Source: Siphonodentalium dalli (taxonomy: Eukaryota; Mollusca; Scaphopoda; Gadilida; Siphonodentaliidae). From it: 64,000 nucleotides of DNA. Under the pieces are notes generated by a model, which saw only the letters and a program-made list of their open reading frames with translations, had not been told where the DNA came from and searched no databases. Positions 47,222 through 59,191 of the stretch are shown piece by piece. The position numbers and the translations under genes were made by a program. The first letter of the stretch is position 1. Every line of letters begins with the position of its first letter. Location: assembly GCA_032622095.1 (NCBI GenBank), contig CP136068.1, forward strand, positions 48,850,443 to 48,914,442, written 5' to 3'.

Positions 47222-48180
47222 TAGCATCACTAAATTAACCCTCTGTGGACCTCATTCTGCAAACGACAGACACACTATTTTAAGGCTTGGCAGCATGAGT
47301 CGTTTCCGTATATTTTGGTGATATTTTGTTTATTTATGTCAGAATGTATATCTGTCAAGTCAGGACGAGTTTTATGTTTTGCATTACTTTTAATTTTACA
47401 TAAATATATCATTCCTCATGTGAAATACAGTTTGTTGATATTATTTGGAAACATACATTCGCTGCCTACCTGTGTATACTGGTCATCAGAAAATATAATT
47501 ACATTTTTTACATAGTTTTACACATAAATGTATAATTTAAGTTTAGTCTCAAACAACATATATAAATATTTCCAAAACAATATACAATATAGACCTCTAC
47601 ATGGAGCTAAATATGTTCTAAATGATATATGCGTTTATATAAGGTTAAAAGGGTACAAACATGATTAAATTGCAGTGTAGAAAAACATTGCATTACTCAT
47701 TAATTACATGATTTCCGGCCCGACATGCCCACACACCCCGCCTTGTGTCTGGAAAAATCAGGAGCCCCTTGCCAATCCCATGTACAGTAAGAATTAGACA
47801 TTCGGCACACTATCAATGTGATTTACGTAATAATTCATGCCACACTACTGGATTGTCATCCACAGACATAGACGAATGTGCATCCACACCATGCCAACAT
47901 GGAGCGACCTGCTTGGATGCTGTGAATTCATACACCTGCGATTGTGATGTGGGATACCTGGGCGACGACTGCGAGATCGGTAAGTTCAAAAATAGAGTTA
48001 ACTGTGACAGTCTGACTAGAGTTACTTACCCTGCTTGTTTAGTGTAACAAAATAATTCCATGTTAAAATGATTTTTCCAAAAGCCATATACATTTTTTCG
48101 ATTTTGTATCACACTGGGAACTATTAGAGGGCATCCATCGATATAGAACATAGTCTTCATCTTGATGCTGTTATCGTCTT
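47222..48180 (+). repeat. Copy 2 of the duplicated block of about 960 bp
   Basis: Begins TAGCATCACTAAATTAACCC, matching position 45290, and ends at TGCTGTTATCGTCTT, matching 46252. The sequence beyond each end is unrelated, so both duplication borders are sharp. Confidence 0.95.
47866..47979 (+). CDS. EGF-like domain exon 3 (calcium-binding type, copy 2)
   Basis: The exon is 114 bases, CATCCACAG to GTAAGT, phase 1 at both ends. It encodes [27 protein letters not shown] and GYLGDDCEI. All six cysteines, the DIDE calcium ligand pattern and the hydroxylation motif are intact. It probably keeps the ancestral sequence relative to exon 2. Splicing exon 2 to exon 3 keeps the frame. Confidence 0.9.
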
Positions 48181-48800
48181 TGCAAAGTCACGATACTAAT
48201 GCAGTCTTTATGTAGGATGAACCACGATGGCATAGTCATTATAGACTTGCATAATTGTTTTAATGAAGTAATTTAACTTTTTTGAATGAATGATAAGCAT
48301 ACGTTGTCTAATCATACCAAACCATATATGCCATATTTTAACGCGAAGACGTCGGATGTAAGACAATTCAAACGATTATCTTGGTACCCCTTATGTTTGT
48401 GGCTGTTGATATCTAAACCACTGTTCATTCACTCGACGACGTGCATCGATTAGCGACGGTATGTGAGTCATATTGACGTTTTGTTCAGCAAATACGTACA
48501 ATATTGGATAGCGAATGATACTTAATCGGGGTTCACGATTGTCTATATGCAAATCGAAATTCTGGAAAGTTATCGTATTTAATATTTTTTATATGTAGAT
48601 TGGATAACTGTAATATTATTATTTTCCTGGGCAAAAGAAACGATATAAACGTTTGTTGTAATATTGAGATTATACCTGGAAGTACAAGATACCGCAAATA
48701 GTAGCTATTATGAACCGAGAAGCAGTTTCCCCACAATCGCGAGGAAATGAAGGAATTCTAGGCTCAATTTACTGATCCTATGTTGATTTTGAAATATGTT
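48181..48800. other. Intron, no gene seen
   Basis: No coding signal. TACTTAATCGGGGTTCACGATTG (about 48510) resembles TACTTAACCGGGGTTGACAATTA at about 49820 in direct orientation. Confidence 0.4.
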
Positions 48801-49800
48801 TCTGCTCAAAAATTGATTCCCCACAGTCTTCGCAGTTTCTTGTGACAATCTTGTGATAATAGAGCAGGGTTTCGCAGAAAAGATCTGCATATATATGTTT
48901 TTGTGACATTTCGTTTACCCCCCCCCCCCCTCAAAATATACCCGAAAGGAGTAAATTCGGAGGATCTTGTAAGTCATTTCAAGCTATTTGATATAGTCCG
49001 TAAGCCAATCCTGAAAAATTCACAGCTATATATCAAAATGACGGGCGTCATCTGCCGGTCACGATTATCTGCCGTGTCCAAAGTTAATATAAATCATGGG
49101 AGACTACTCTCAGCTTCTATATCAAATTGCCCTCAATCATTAGGCATATAATGGAGCACTGATTTGTTGTTTGGTGTTATTTCTATCTGCTAAACTCATA
49201 TAATGACAAGGAAGTGTGTGTAACCACGAGCAAACAACAACATGTGGTGTATCTTTGTCCAATTTCACATATTTGAGAAAAATCTAATAATGTGACCCAA
49301 TTTGTTGATAACTTTTCAAACTTATTACGCCCTTCTACATGTAATTATCGTCAATCGAATAATTTTGTTTGGGTATAAAACTCTCTAGCTTTAAAAACTT
49401 TGACTGTGAACGGGGGATGGGTAGAGGTTAAAACCGCTGCCAACGGAGAATAAACGCAACTTGGCCTTAAACATTAACACCAGTCGCTAAAATGCTATTT
49501 TTTTAATTTTACGAAAATCATAAAATCAAGCGAATGTGGTTGATTGCTATCTTTAAATCCAACGAGTTGAAGAACCCACGACGAATACCCGCCAGCTAGT
49601 ATCAAATAGCTTGAAATGAAATACAAAATTGCAAATCCTCCGAATTTTCTTCTTTCGGGTCTATTTTGAGGGGATTTTTTTTTTAAATGTCACAAAAACA
49701 TATATATGCAGATCTTTACTATGGAACTTTATTCTATTATCACAAGATTGTCACCAGAAACTGAGAAGACTATGGGGAATCAATTTTTTTTTAAAGGCCA
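48801..49800. mobile_element. Inverted repeat, arms about 200 bp
   Basis: The left arm (about 48805-49000) and right arm (about 49595-49800) are reverse complements. Shared words include AAAAATTGATTCCCCA, GACAATCTTGTGATAATAGA, AAAGATCTGCATATATATGT, CCCGAAAGGAG and TTTCAAGCTATTTGATA. The left arm carries a poly-C tract (about 48919) where the right has poly-T, seen from the same strand orientation as GGGG then T. The spacer is about 600 bases with no gene. Confidence 0.7.
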
Positions 49801-51114
49801 GTGATACGCACATGATGAAATACTTAACCGGGGTTGACAATTATATATCGATTGATAATGATATAATACGTCGTGCCACGCGTATTTAAGAATGAGGTTA
49901 TGATTATTAGCTAACTAAAACGTCCCATATATGGCGAAGGTATATTAGCCGCAATATTCCACGAGTGTCTTCCAGTCACCCGAAATACCAGTAAATTTTC
50001 TCAGGACCAAAATATTGCACTAGACAAAATACTGTCCAAACAACTTTATATATATATTGTTCTTGATTTCAGCCAATGTCCGAGTTGGATTCTCGTGTAA
50101 ACCTTTTTGGAAAAACGAATGGGCAATATATTATTGGTGATACTCGATCTAGCATGTTTTTCTAAATAAATGGGGAAACAATATTATACAATTATCGGAT
50201 TGTTTCGATGTTGACACGATGAATTGTCAACCCGAGGAAGTCAATATTCACCAGGGCCGTTTTATTATATGAAACGCGCTTTCATTGGACAAGACGTTGT
50301 GACGTTGAACGTCGCTGTGAAAACCTGATCTATTTTCAGGTCTGATAATAAGTTATGTTAACCCCTGAAGTATCTGACGTCACTCAGAACTGTTATTAAC
50401 CCGTTGTTTCATTAATGAGGTGAACATCGTTAGATATCTCAACTTTTTCTTTGGGTTTTAACATAAGAATTGGGGAAAGAAACTTATGATCATATAATAA
50501 ATGTATAGAACAAATAAAACTGTCTTGGGCAGCTGGTAACCAACATATGGAGTGAATCTATATTAGAACTAATATTGTGTATCAACAAGGTTTTGTACTA
50601 TTAGTGCAATGTATTTAAATATAATGATACGCATTTATTAGATAGCAACTGTAAGCAACTTGTCCATATATATGCCATCATTCCATGCAACCATGAGGTG
50701 GGTATACTGTTATGAGGACAATTAGCAATTTAGAGCAACTTGTAATTCCTAGAAACCATGAGATATATTGATGACTGTGTTTCTTCTTGTGACAGGGTGT
50801 ATTACCATATATCTGGGTAACAATGTCTATATAATTAAACCAACACTTCTGAAGTGATTGAATTTGAATGGAATTACCTTGGGAGTCAGACAGGTCAGCC
50901 TGTTTTCCCGAAAAACCGCACATGCTTATAATAGAACTTGTTTAGACAGATACTCTGCTTAGAATCGGCTCATTTAAGCAGATTATGTGCGGACAATTAC
51001 ATAAATAAACCAACTTATGACTGTTCAGGAGTACGCTCTTTAACTAGTGTTTTTCATTGTGGCCGCGCCATAAAACGAATAATGGGCATGAGTCAATTAT
51101 CAGCTTATTTCAAA
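49801..51114. other. Intron, no gene seen
   Basis: AT-rich, no supportable feature. Confidence 0.4.
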
Positions 51115-51300
51115 ATCAAATAGTCACAGTGTGTACCTATTTTACATTATAGGTCGATTGTGTGCGTATTTGCGCGAGAATATGTTGGACACGTGTAGAT
51201 ATCTATAATCAAATAGTCACAGTGTGTACCTATTTTACATTATAGGTCGATTATGTGCGTATTTGCGCGAGAATGTGTTGGACAGGTGTAGATATCTATA
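51115..51300 (+). repeat. Tandem duplication of a 93-bp unit
   Basis: The block starting ATCAAATAGTCACAGTGTGT is present at 51115-51207 and again at 51208-51300 with three or so changes. A third copy begins (ATCAAATTAA) and diverges at once. It is a recent local duplication. Confidence 0.9.
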
Positions 51301-51628
51301 ATCAAATTAATTTTCAACGGTTAATAAAAGAAATGTGCTAATATGTGGACAGTGAAGTCTTAAATGTCTTGCAATGTACAGTATTATTGTGTTCTAATTC
51401 TAAATACTTATCAATGTGCAGCTGGTTATTGGGCAAAGGTAACAAATTGTTTGTATCAATGTATACCGGAGAGGGGCTCATTAAGTTTTGTAACTTGTGC
51501 TCCAATCCATTTTGTATTTTACTACAAATACAATATGTTTTTTTTTAAAAAGGTAACTAATGTACCCATGCTGTATACACACTTGGCTTACCTATTGGCA
51601 TTTTAGAGTATGTGTCTGATTATTTCAG

Positions 51629-51873
51629 TGAATGCGACACCATATGAGAAAATATCCGTATCCATATCTGCACCGAATTCCACTTATAACTGTTTATATA
51701 ATATATGGATCAAGAAGACCTGTAATGGTATAATTATTTGTGATGGAAAATACAAGAACGATGTACCCAAAAGTCATCACGTTGGTTGCACGACCACGTG
51801 GTATAATTACACATTGTGTACATCAACTGGGGTTTTTTCTTTCGGAGTTGCTGGTCCTTGCATAATATTTTAA
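51629..51873 (+). CDS. Candidate alternative terminal exon
   Basis: A TTATTTCAG acceptor is followed in phase 1 by about 81 open codons to a TAA at 51871. Joining it to EGF exon 3 (phase 1) would keep the frame. The peptide has six cysteines and several N-glycosylation sequons (NAT, NST, NYT), as expected of an extracellular tail. It also has a SVSISAPNSTYNC stretch and a short hydrophobic end. I recognise no domain. Two cysteine-containing frames upstream (51345-51606) overlap but are unsupported. It could equally be a chance frame. Confidence 0.3.
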
Positions 51874-53555
51874 TATTAGTTCTGCACAAAGTCAACAATG
51901 ATGCTCTTGACAGGCAACTGAACGTATTACATCTTGCAGTGACACTTATTACAACAGTAGATAGAGTTTACATAAAAATATATGTTTATTCAATGTGTTT
52001 TGAAATTCGAAATTATGTTTAGTTTTCGTGTCTAGCACGATTTATGTTAGAGAAAAAAAATACGTTTACAATTAAAATTAAAAAGAACAGAAAACAGACT
52101 GCTGATTGGCGCCAGATATTGTGGAACACAGTTGGCGCATACGTAACTGCGTCAGCGCCGATACCATACCAAGTGTACCCTTCAGCACATGTTCAAAAAA
52201 TGAGTACCCTTCAGGAGATTTGTAGTTGAGAATGACACCTTCAGCGCTGTAATATATTTTATTACTATATTTTAATCAAGTTTTATTCAATATTAAATGA
52301 ACAGTGATTCCCAGGACTGTGGTAAGTTCTACAGCTTTTTCTACGTCATCACATTTTGTCATAGGTAATTTTTAGGGTTGCTTACTGGCAGATAGTTATC
52401 ATAATGTTCATCAGTGTGTACCAAGAAATAGTTGTATACTTGGGAGATCATTACTTCACTTCCTCCAGACTGTCTAAATGGATTTATGTTTTCGAATTTA
52501 TTTAACTCTGCACGAAATTAGGAGAGGAACCGAGCCCTGGACATGAATTTTGAACGCCGAAAACTCGATAACACACACACAAAAGAATTCGCATCCTCAG
52601 ACATATAAAGCCTGTTTAGAATCAGTATTTCAACATATTATTGAAGTTGGTTGCCTTCAACGTTGTGTGGAAACTGATGTCGAATTTGATTTGAAACTTT
52701 GGGGGAAATCCTCGTGTTGTGATCAACTTAAGTTGAATTAAGCAAGAAATTATGGCATTGAAATCCTTGTAAAAGAACGACATGCATTTAGTCTACCCAT
52801 AACTCTATGTGATGACTTGTATGAACGTCAGGATTTATTTAACCACACATAATACATGAATATGTATAATTTTTCGACTGGCCCATTCTCAATTTGGGTG
52901 TAATTTGAGTTACAAATACCCCCACAGCCTTGGGGTGGAATGTCCAACTGGGGCTCCAATGAGTGAAAAAATCGGTTCGCCCCCTCACACTATTTGGGTT
53001 GGAACTAAATTATAGCGTATACGTGATTTGGTTACCACTCACCTGGAGACATTGGGAAACACATTCTGGATGATGATATGTTATTTAAATGATATTTTCA
53101 AAATAAATAGGCTGATATGCAATTTTTTTTTGTCTCATTTGACTTGGATGATCGTTACAACTTTTCCCCCAGTCGTTTAGTTTTTGAGACAGATGTGTAG
53201 GCTGGTTGGAACACCGGAACGTATATATACGTATACGCGCTATAAATTAGGTAAATTGTCTAGTGATCTGTCTATCCGCAGTAGATGGGCGTGACCAGTT
53301 TTTCTCCCAGGCTGGTTCCTCAGCTGATAGAAAGGCAAAATTGATGTGGGGGCGTGGTGGATGGGGAGATAACAGCACATCGCATGGCCTGTTGACGGAC
53401 TCATCACACAACAAAACGTGCAGAATTCGTTATGACGAACATTATGAATTATTAACTTTCATCTCCCTCCCATACGATTTAATCGAACTACCGCACGGGT
53501 GGTTCGCGCACGACACATGGATATACTATGCAAGAATTGTCTTAGTGGATTAACA
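51874..53555. other. Intron or intergenic, no firm gene
   Basis: The frame 53282-53553 also follows an AG in phase 1 and is fairly GC-rich, but shows no known domain. Nothing else is recognised. Confidence 0.4.
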
Positions 53556-53843
53556 CCAATAGTTCAGTACGAAGGGTTCTGGACGCCTGCCGAGGTTTTC
53601 CGTTCGAGAACCAACATAATATTTAAAATAGAGCTACCCCTACTGAGCCTATGCGACATAAGGGTGAACTCCAGCAGCTTCGAACTTGGATAATTATTTT
53701 GCCCAATAGTTACGGACGAAAGGTTATGGACGCCCGCAGATTCCTCAGTTCGAGAACCAGGCATAATATTTAAAATAGGGCGACCCCCTACTAAGCCTAA
53801 GCGTCATAAGGGTAGACTCCAACTGTTTCGAACTTGGATAAAA
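53556..53843 (+). repeat. Diverged tandem duplication, unit about 145 bp
   Basis: CAATAGTT....GAAGG.TTCTGGACGCCTGC and CAATAGTT....GAAAGGTTATGGACGCCCGC start two consecutive copies. Both continue through TCGAGAACCA, CATAATATTTAAAATAG and TTCGAACTTGGATAA. No function is seen. Confidence 0.8.
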
Positions 53844-54401
53844 AAAAAAAATTGTCACTTCTGAAAATCGAAAATATGTCACGTGGAGCACGGTGGTCTG
53901 ATTTGTCTTCGCTGTCAACACAGCGCGATGAGTTCGCAGCCCGTCGGTGGGTTTTTTTTTGTGAGTTTTCGCACAACATTGGCTTGGCCGATTTGAGCGA
54001 AGTGCAAGTTCGCTCTTACTGTGTCGAATTTGGACCCCTCATGCATTAAACGAGTATCATTCAACTTGTCATAGGGGTGAGTGTCAGATCATGTTCTGAT
54101 TACACTAGAGCAGCGCATGTACGAACTCAGTATGATGGCTACAGTCGGTTCATTGGTTGGCTTGTATACATGAATGGGATAATCGTTTAATGTTTAAAAG
54201 CGTCTTAGATCAAGCAGTTTGATAAGCGCTATATAAAATCGCAATTATTAATTGCTACATGTTTCGAATATGGCCGACATTGATGTCATGTTGGTAACAC
54301 ACAATGTGATGTATGTTCCGAGAGCGTGCATCATGCAGTCAGTGCATGGTCTGACATTCGAGTATCAATAGTCATTCCCCGGGCACGCGCGGATTCGTCA
54401 G

Positions 54402-54525
54402 TAGCAGGAACGGAACGAGGAACAGGAACAACTTCCGAGTAAAAAAAATGACTATTTTGATTAACAGGAACGGAACGAGGAACATGAACAACTTCCGAGT
54501 AAAAAAATGACTATTTGGAGTAAGA
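54402..54525 (+). repeat. Two copies of a block of about 62 bp, head of the satellite
   Basis: AGGAACGGAACGAGGAACA(G/T)G followed by AACAACTTCCGAGTAAAAAA and ATGACTATTT occurs twice in tandem. The GAGGAACAG word links it to the larger satellite that follows. Confidence 0.8.
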
Positions 54526-54529
54526 GGAA

Positions 54530-55560
54530 TGCGGAACAGAGATATAAACTTAATTTCTCGCGTTTTACGCAGTTAAACAATACATAGTATACATCATTCG
54601 AAAGCACAGCCTCTCCCCTTCATGGATATTGCAACATTTGAACACTACTTTGAGAACTAAACGTATAATTTGCAAGGAATGTCGAGCGGTGAATAGCAAA
54701 CTAGAAAACTTAAATTATTTCGAGTAACAGCAATGAGGAACAGAGATATAAACTTCATGTTCTCGCATTTTACGCAATCCAAAAATACTTGTTTCCATCA
54801 GTACAGCCCCTCTCCTCCATGAATATTACAACATCTAAACACTACTTTTGAGAACTAAACGTATAATTGGTCAGGAACGTCGAGTGCATGGTGAATCGGA
54901 AATTAGCTAAAAACGTAAATTAACAGGAATCAGGAACAGATATATATATAAACTTAATGTTCTCTCATTTTATACAATGAAACAATACATGTTGTACATC
55001 ATTCGAAAGCATATCATACCCCCTTCTTTAATATTGCAACATTTAAACTAAAAACTACTTTTGAGTACTAGGCGTATAATTGGCCAGGAACGTCGAGCGG
55101 TGAATGGGAAATTAGCAAAACGTAATTTTTTCCGACTATCAGGAATGCTGAACAGAGATATAAACTTAATTTTCTCGCGTTTTACGCAATCATAAAATAC
55201 TTATTATGCATCATTCGAAAGCATAGCCTCTGCCCTTCGTGGATATTGCAACCTTCAAACATTAGTTTTTAGAACTAACCGTATAATTGGCAAGGAACGT
55301 CGAGCGGGGAATTGGAAATTAGCAAAACGAAAACAATCCGAGTAACAGGAATGAGGAACAGATGTAAAAGCTCATTTTAGTCGCGTTTCACGCAATGAAA
55401 CAATACATATTATACTTCAATCGAAGCAGTGCTTCTCCCCTTTATGAATATTGCTGCATTTAAACACTACCTTTGGGAACTAAGCGTATAATTGGCAAGG
55501 AACGTCGAGAGGTTAATCAGAAATTAGAAAACGTAAATTATTCCGAGTAAATAGGATGGA
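54530..55560 (+). repeat. Satellite with unit of about 205 bp, five copies
   Basis: Copies start with (GA)GGAACAGAGATATAAACTTA at about 54536, 54741, 54937, 55152 and 55359, giving periods of about 196-215 bases. Each copy has TTCTCGCGTTTTACGCAAT, CATTCGAAAGCA.AGCCTCTCC, ATATTGCAACATTTAAACAC, AACTAAACGTATAATTGGCA and AGGAACGTCGAGCGGTGAAT. The copies differ by many point changes and short indels, so the array is old. An isolated fragment lies at 56917-56972. Confidence 0.9.
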
Positions 55561-56916
55561 TACACACATGCATGTAATCTCTGTAAATATCGTGTATTTG
55601 GCGTTTTACATGGATCATACATACCGTGTAATATGTGTCCACTGACAACCCAATCATTGCGACTGTGTTTGACCACAGTGAGTTAAACTCTGAACCGCTG
55701 AAGAGCCGTTGACTGGGACATAGTAGTCAGGCCGCTTAAAATAATTATTCGCGCGATAACTCAAATGGTCGACGTTCTGTTTAAATCATTGTCAGTCTTC
55801 TATTGATGTTAATACCAGTGATGGCCTCTTCCCCAACGCAGGGGGCTATGACCCACAACATGCACGGGGAGCTATATTATCCCAGACGCTACCGAATTCA
55901 CCATTGCATATTTCCTCGACGGGGGGTGTACGTGCAGCACCCTGAGTCATGACATCCTGTTTTATAAATATCGTAGTCATGTCCACATGTCGTGTCTGTT
56001 TTTCTACGAGTGATTAATCTAATATGCAGCAATTTGTGCTATTCATATAATTATGAACATATTATACAGCTTTAAATTTGAATGCATTGTGTTGCTGTTT
56101 GTCTTCATTCGGCGAAAGGGTTGCCTAGCTACGAGTTCCCAACTACGTCACCTTTCCTCTCTTGTGTTATACAATTATACATGTATACGCAAAATTTACA
56201 ACTATGGAATATTTAAGTAAAACATTATATTGTAATTCTTGCCCAGATAATCCCGGCTGATACATTCAATTAAACTTGAATTCCCTTAGTTATTGGAAGC
56301 TTTCGAGAACCAGCCCCTCCCCCAATCATGGATTATGGTCGAAAATGTTATAATTCAAGCTTGTGACAGTTAGGAGCTTGTTCAACCTTTGGCTTGAGAA
56401 ACATATATATAAATGGGGGTGGGGTGTCATTCTTTTTAATTTCAACGCTGTACCTGCATTATTTTTTGGCGCTATAATGAATATTTGCAATCCCAATTGA
56501 ATTAATGTTATCACATGACCTCGCTCTCAAATTATCAGAGAAATCTCAACAAGCCGGTATCATCCTATAAAAGAATTCTGCATATTTTATTTTTGTTTTG
56601 GATGACCCTGTTTCCAAGAAATGACAGAAACAAATCAAGTATAAAATCGACCGGCTCTAATCCACTTTTCGAAATGAATTATAACTCGTGAAAAACAGCA
56701 ACATATATCAGACAAGAATTACTCATTTCGGCATCCATGAAAGAAGACATGTTTATGACTGGCCTGAAATTTCTTGATGGCAGTTTGTTTGATAATGGCT
56801 TATTACTACTCACTGGTGAAATTGACCTCTCGCGCGCAGGTGATTAATTTTGGCAATTATTGGCGTGGCCATGTAAAATACATACATACATTACATGCAT
56901 GTGTGTGTCCACCCTA
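55561..56916. other. No gene seen
   Basis: Intronic or intergenic AT-rich sequence. No supportable feature. Confidence 0.4.
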
Positions 56917-56972
56917 ACAGGAATGAGGAACAGAGATATAAATATAATGTTCTCGCGTTTTACGCAATCAGA
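56917..56972 (+). repeat. Isolated fragment of the satellite of about 205 bp
   Basis: AACAGGAATGAGGAACAGAG, then ATATAAATATAATGTTCTCG and CGTTTTACGCAATC, match the start of the satellite unit about 1.4 kb away from the array. Confidence 0.75.
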
Positions 56973-57095
56973 CAAATTACGGAGATATAAATACATGTTT
57001 TAATATATGGCTCATTCTAGTTTCTAAATTATGTCTACGTAAATATTGATGTACCAGCTCCATATGCTCCGAAAAATAACTTCCCAGGAAGTGAA

Positions 57096-57280
57096 ACAGA
57101 CGCTCTTTATTTATATCAAATAAGGTATATAGACTAACAAGGAAACTCGTTTCTGTTCCATGTCGTGCAAATTGTTTGGGACCCAAATATCGTGTTCAAA
57201 GTTGTATGTTTTATTACTTCAATGCGTCATTCTGGGACATATAAGTATCTACCTATTTCGATACTGGAAAAAATTCAAAG
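57096..57280. repeat. Dispersed repeat, copy of 38287-38505
   Basis: ACGCTCTTTATT, TGTTCCATGTCGTGCAAATT, GTTTGGGACCCAAATATCGT, CTTCAATGCGTC and AAAAATTCAAAGCG are in the same order as at 38.3 kb. No coding is recognised. Confidence 0.65.
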
Positions 57281-57379
57281 CGAATATTAATATGTGTAGT
57301 TTAGATGGATCGTACATATCTTTTTAATATTTATCAACCATCCATCCAAACTACACCTACTAATATTCGCTTTTGAATT
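57272..57379. mobile_element. Hairpin, about 108 bp
   Basis: AATTCAAAGCGAATATTAATA followed by TGTGTAGTTTAGATGGAT pairs with ATCCATCCAAACTACACCTA followed by CTAATATTCGCTTTTGAATT. The loop is about 25 bases. It overlaps the end of the dispersed repeat, so it is probably a later insertion or the element's own terminus. Confidence 0.75.
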
Positions 57380-59077
57380 GTTCAAAGTATGTCTGATATT
57401 TCCAAATAATGTTGTGTCAAGCATGGAATTTTCAACTGGTAAACGTTTGGCCAGTGTGGGGTGGGTGGGTGGTTTAACACTTAATGGGACAATTAACAAT
57501 TCAGTTTGTTAACATTAGATTAGTTGGGATGAAAAGCAGCTGTTATGACTTGTAATGTTGGGGGTATTTGACCAACCACCATGCCATGGGAGTTTGGTCT
57601 GGTTCGGGGGTTGGGGTGGGTGGTGTTGGAAATATCATATTGAACAAATGCGACCCTCTCACCACGCCCCGGACCCATAAGAAGTAGTAAATCGGCTGTT
57701 AAGTTAAGATACTGCGGAAATGGTTCGGGGAGTATAACACAAACCACAAAACAAAGGCCGAGCTGTAGTGCGACCCCGAGCCCGAGCCTAGTAAAAGGTG
57801 TAATTGAGCATTTCAATTTCGTTTATTGTCGTTTACATTATGTCAATAATGTTGATTTTTGGTTTGTGATAAGCTATGCCAATTACAAATGACATAAATG
57901 AAAACGGTTCTATGATTTCAATCATGGGTATATAATATATGACCTTGAGCTCGTTACCATTTATGACTATGGTTTTCTTGTGGAATCATGTTTACGCGCG
58001 TGTAACCTCAGCATATTGCATGGCGAAACAAGCGATGAAAGCGAAATAATAAAAACAAATCCTTCGCTTGTTTCGTTGTAATTGTTTGCCTTTTTGTCGG
58101 CGACAAAATACAAAATACTACCCGAGCACGTGGTTTCCATCAGAAAAGCGTAACACTGCACGTATATATATATATGTTGTAATTTGGGAAATTTCGTTTT
58201 GTAATTTCGCTTGTTTCCGTTGTTTTGTGTAGTCCGGAATTATAGCGAAAACTTAAGACGTAATAGTTGATATTTTGTTGCGTTCAACTGTTCTCCAGTC
58301 ACACATAATTTGGTGAACAAATACAGCGAATCAACCGAAAACAAATAACGAAATTATTTTTGGGCATTTCGGTTCCATCGTTTTTTTTCTTTCGGTTATT
58401 TCGATGTATTATTTCTATTACTTCGCTTCTGTCGGGTTATGTAACAACACTACGCACGACTAACCAATGATTTTTATAAATACAAAAATTAATGGAACTG
58501 GTTGTCACCACAGTCATGCCACATAGTTATGTTGCATGTTTCTAAATATGTTTCCTTATGTAGCATCTGGTAAATCTAGTCAATTTAACCTTAGTCAACA
58601 TGTGTACACCAAACAGAACGTACCCTACAAGTAATGGATACACATTAACAGTATGACAACATCCATATATTTTTGGTTCCAAATAATTGTATCTGGCCTG
58701 GCCAATTACCAAAGTGTAGTATGGACAATAGAACTGCAAGAGAACCATATATACAACGTGTACGTGGTGATAATGGTTAGAAAAGCGACGTAGTTTTTAA
58801 CTATATTCCCTACCCATGAAGACAAAACTCACAAACAATTGTGAAAATATCATTTGTAGCCATCTGCTGTTGGGATATTTGATGGATATTTCACTCTGTA
58901 CTTTTGTTTGGAAGTTGGGAACTATTCGAATCGGAATATAAACCGGACACTAAATATTGGTTGTAAAATTGGTCTCAAATTTCCACCTGTCTTCAAAACT
59001 TAATTCTAAATTCGGCGGCCGCAACAATGAATATGATACATGTATGGATATATTAGTTACTACTCTATCATCTACAG
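57380..59077. other. Intron, no gene seen
   Basis: No supportable coding. A TTCGGTTATTTCGATG-type AT-rich tract lies at 58370-58435. The minus-strand frame 57520-57816 is Pro/Leu-rich but unrecognised. Confidence 0.4.
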
Positions 59078-59191
59078 ATATAAACGAATGTTCATCGTCA
59101 CCTTGTCAGAATTGTGGAGGCTGCAGCGACGGCATCAACTCGTACATCTGTTATTGTCGTACTGGATTCTCAGGAACAGACTGCGATATCG
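59078..59191 (+). CDS. EGF-like domain exon 4, with an extra cysteine
   Basis: The exon is 114 bases between ATCATCTACAG and GTGAGT, phase 1 at both ends. It encodes DINECSSSPC, QNCGGCSDG, INSYICYC and GFSGTDCDI. The DINE calcium ligands and the C-x-D-x4-Y-x-C-x-C hydroxylation motif are present. The usual QNGGTC block reads QNCGGC, giving seven cysteines. The odd one could pair between chains or with another module. The frame is also open upstream to 58957 and downstream to 59364. The splice choice rests on consensus, EGF length and phase match with the sister exons. Confidence 0.85.

Noticed and set aside
53263-53553. 96-residue plus-strand frame with a phase-1 AG upstream
   Set aside because: No recognisable domain. 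A phase match occurs by chance one time in three. It runs into a tandem repeat.
54402-55560. CRISPR-like array
   Set aside because: The periods of about 205 bp show divergence along the whole unit, with no conserved short repeat plus unique spacer. The sequence is eukaryotic.
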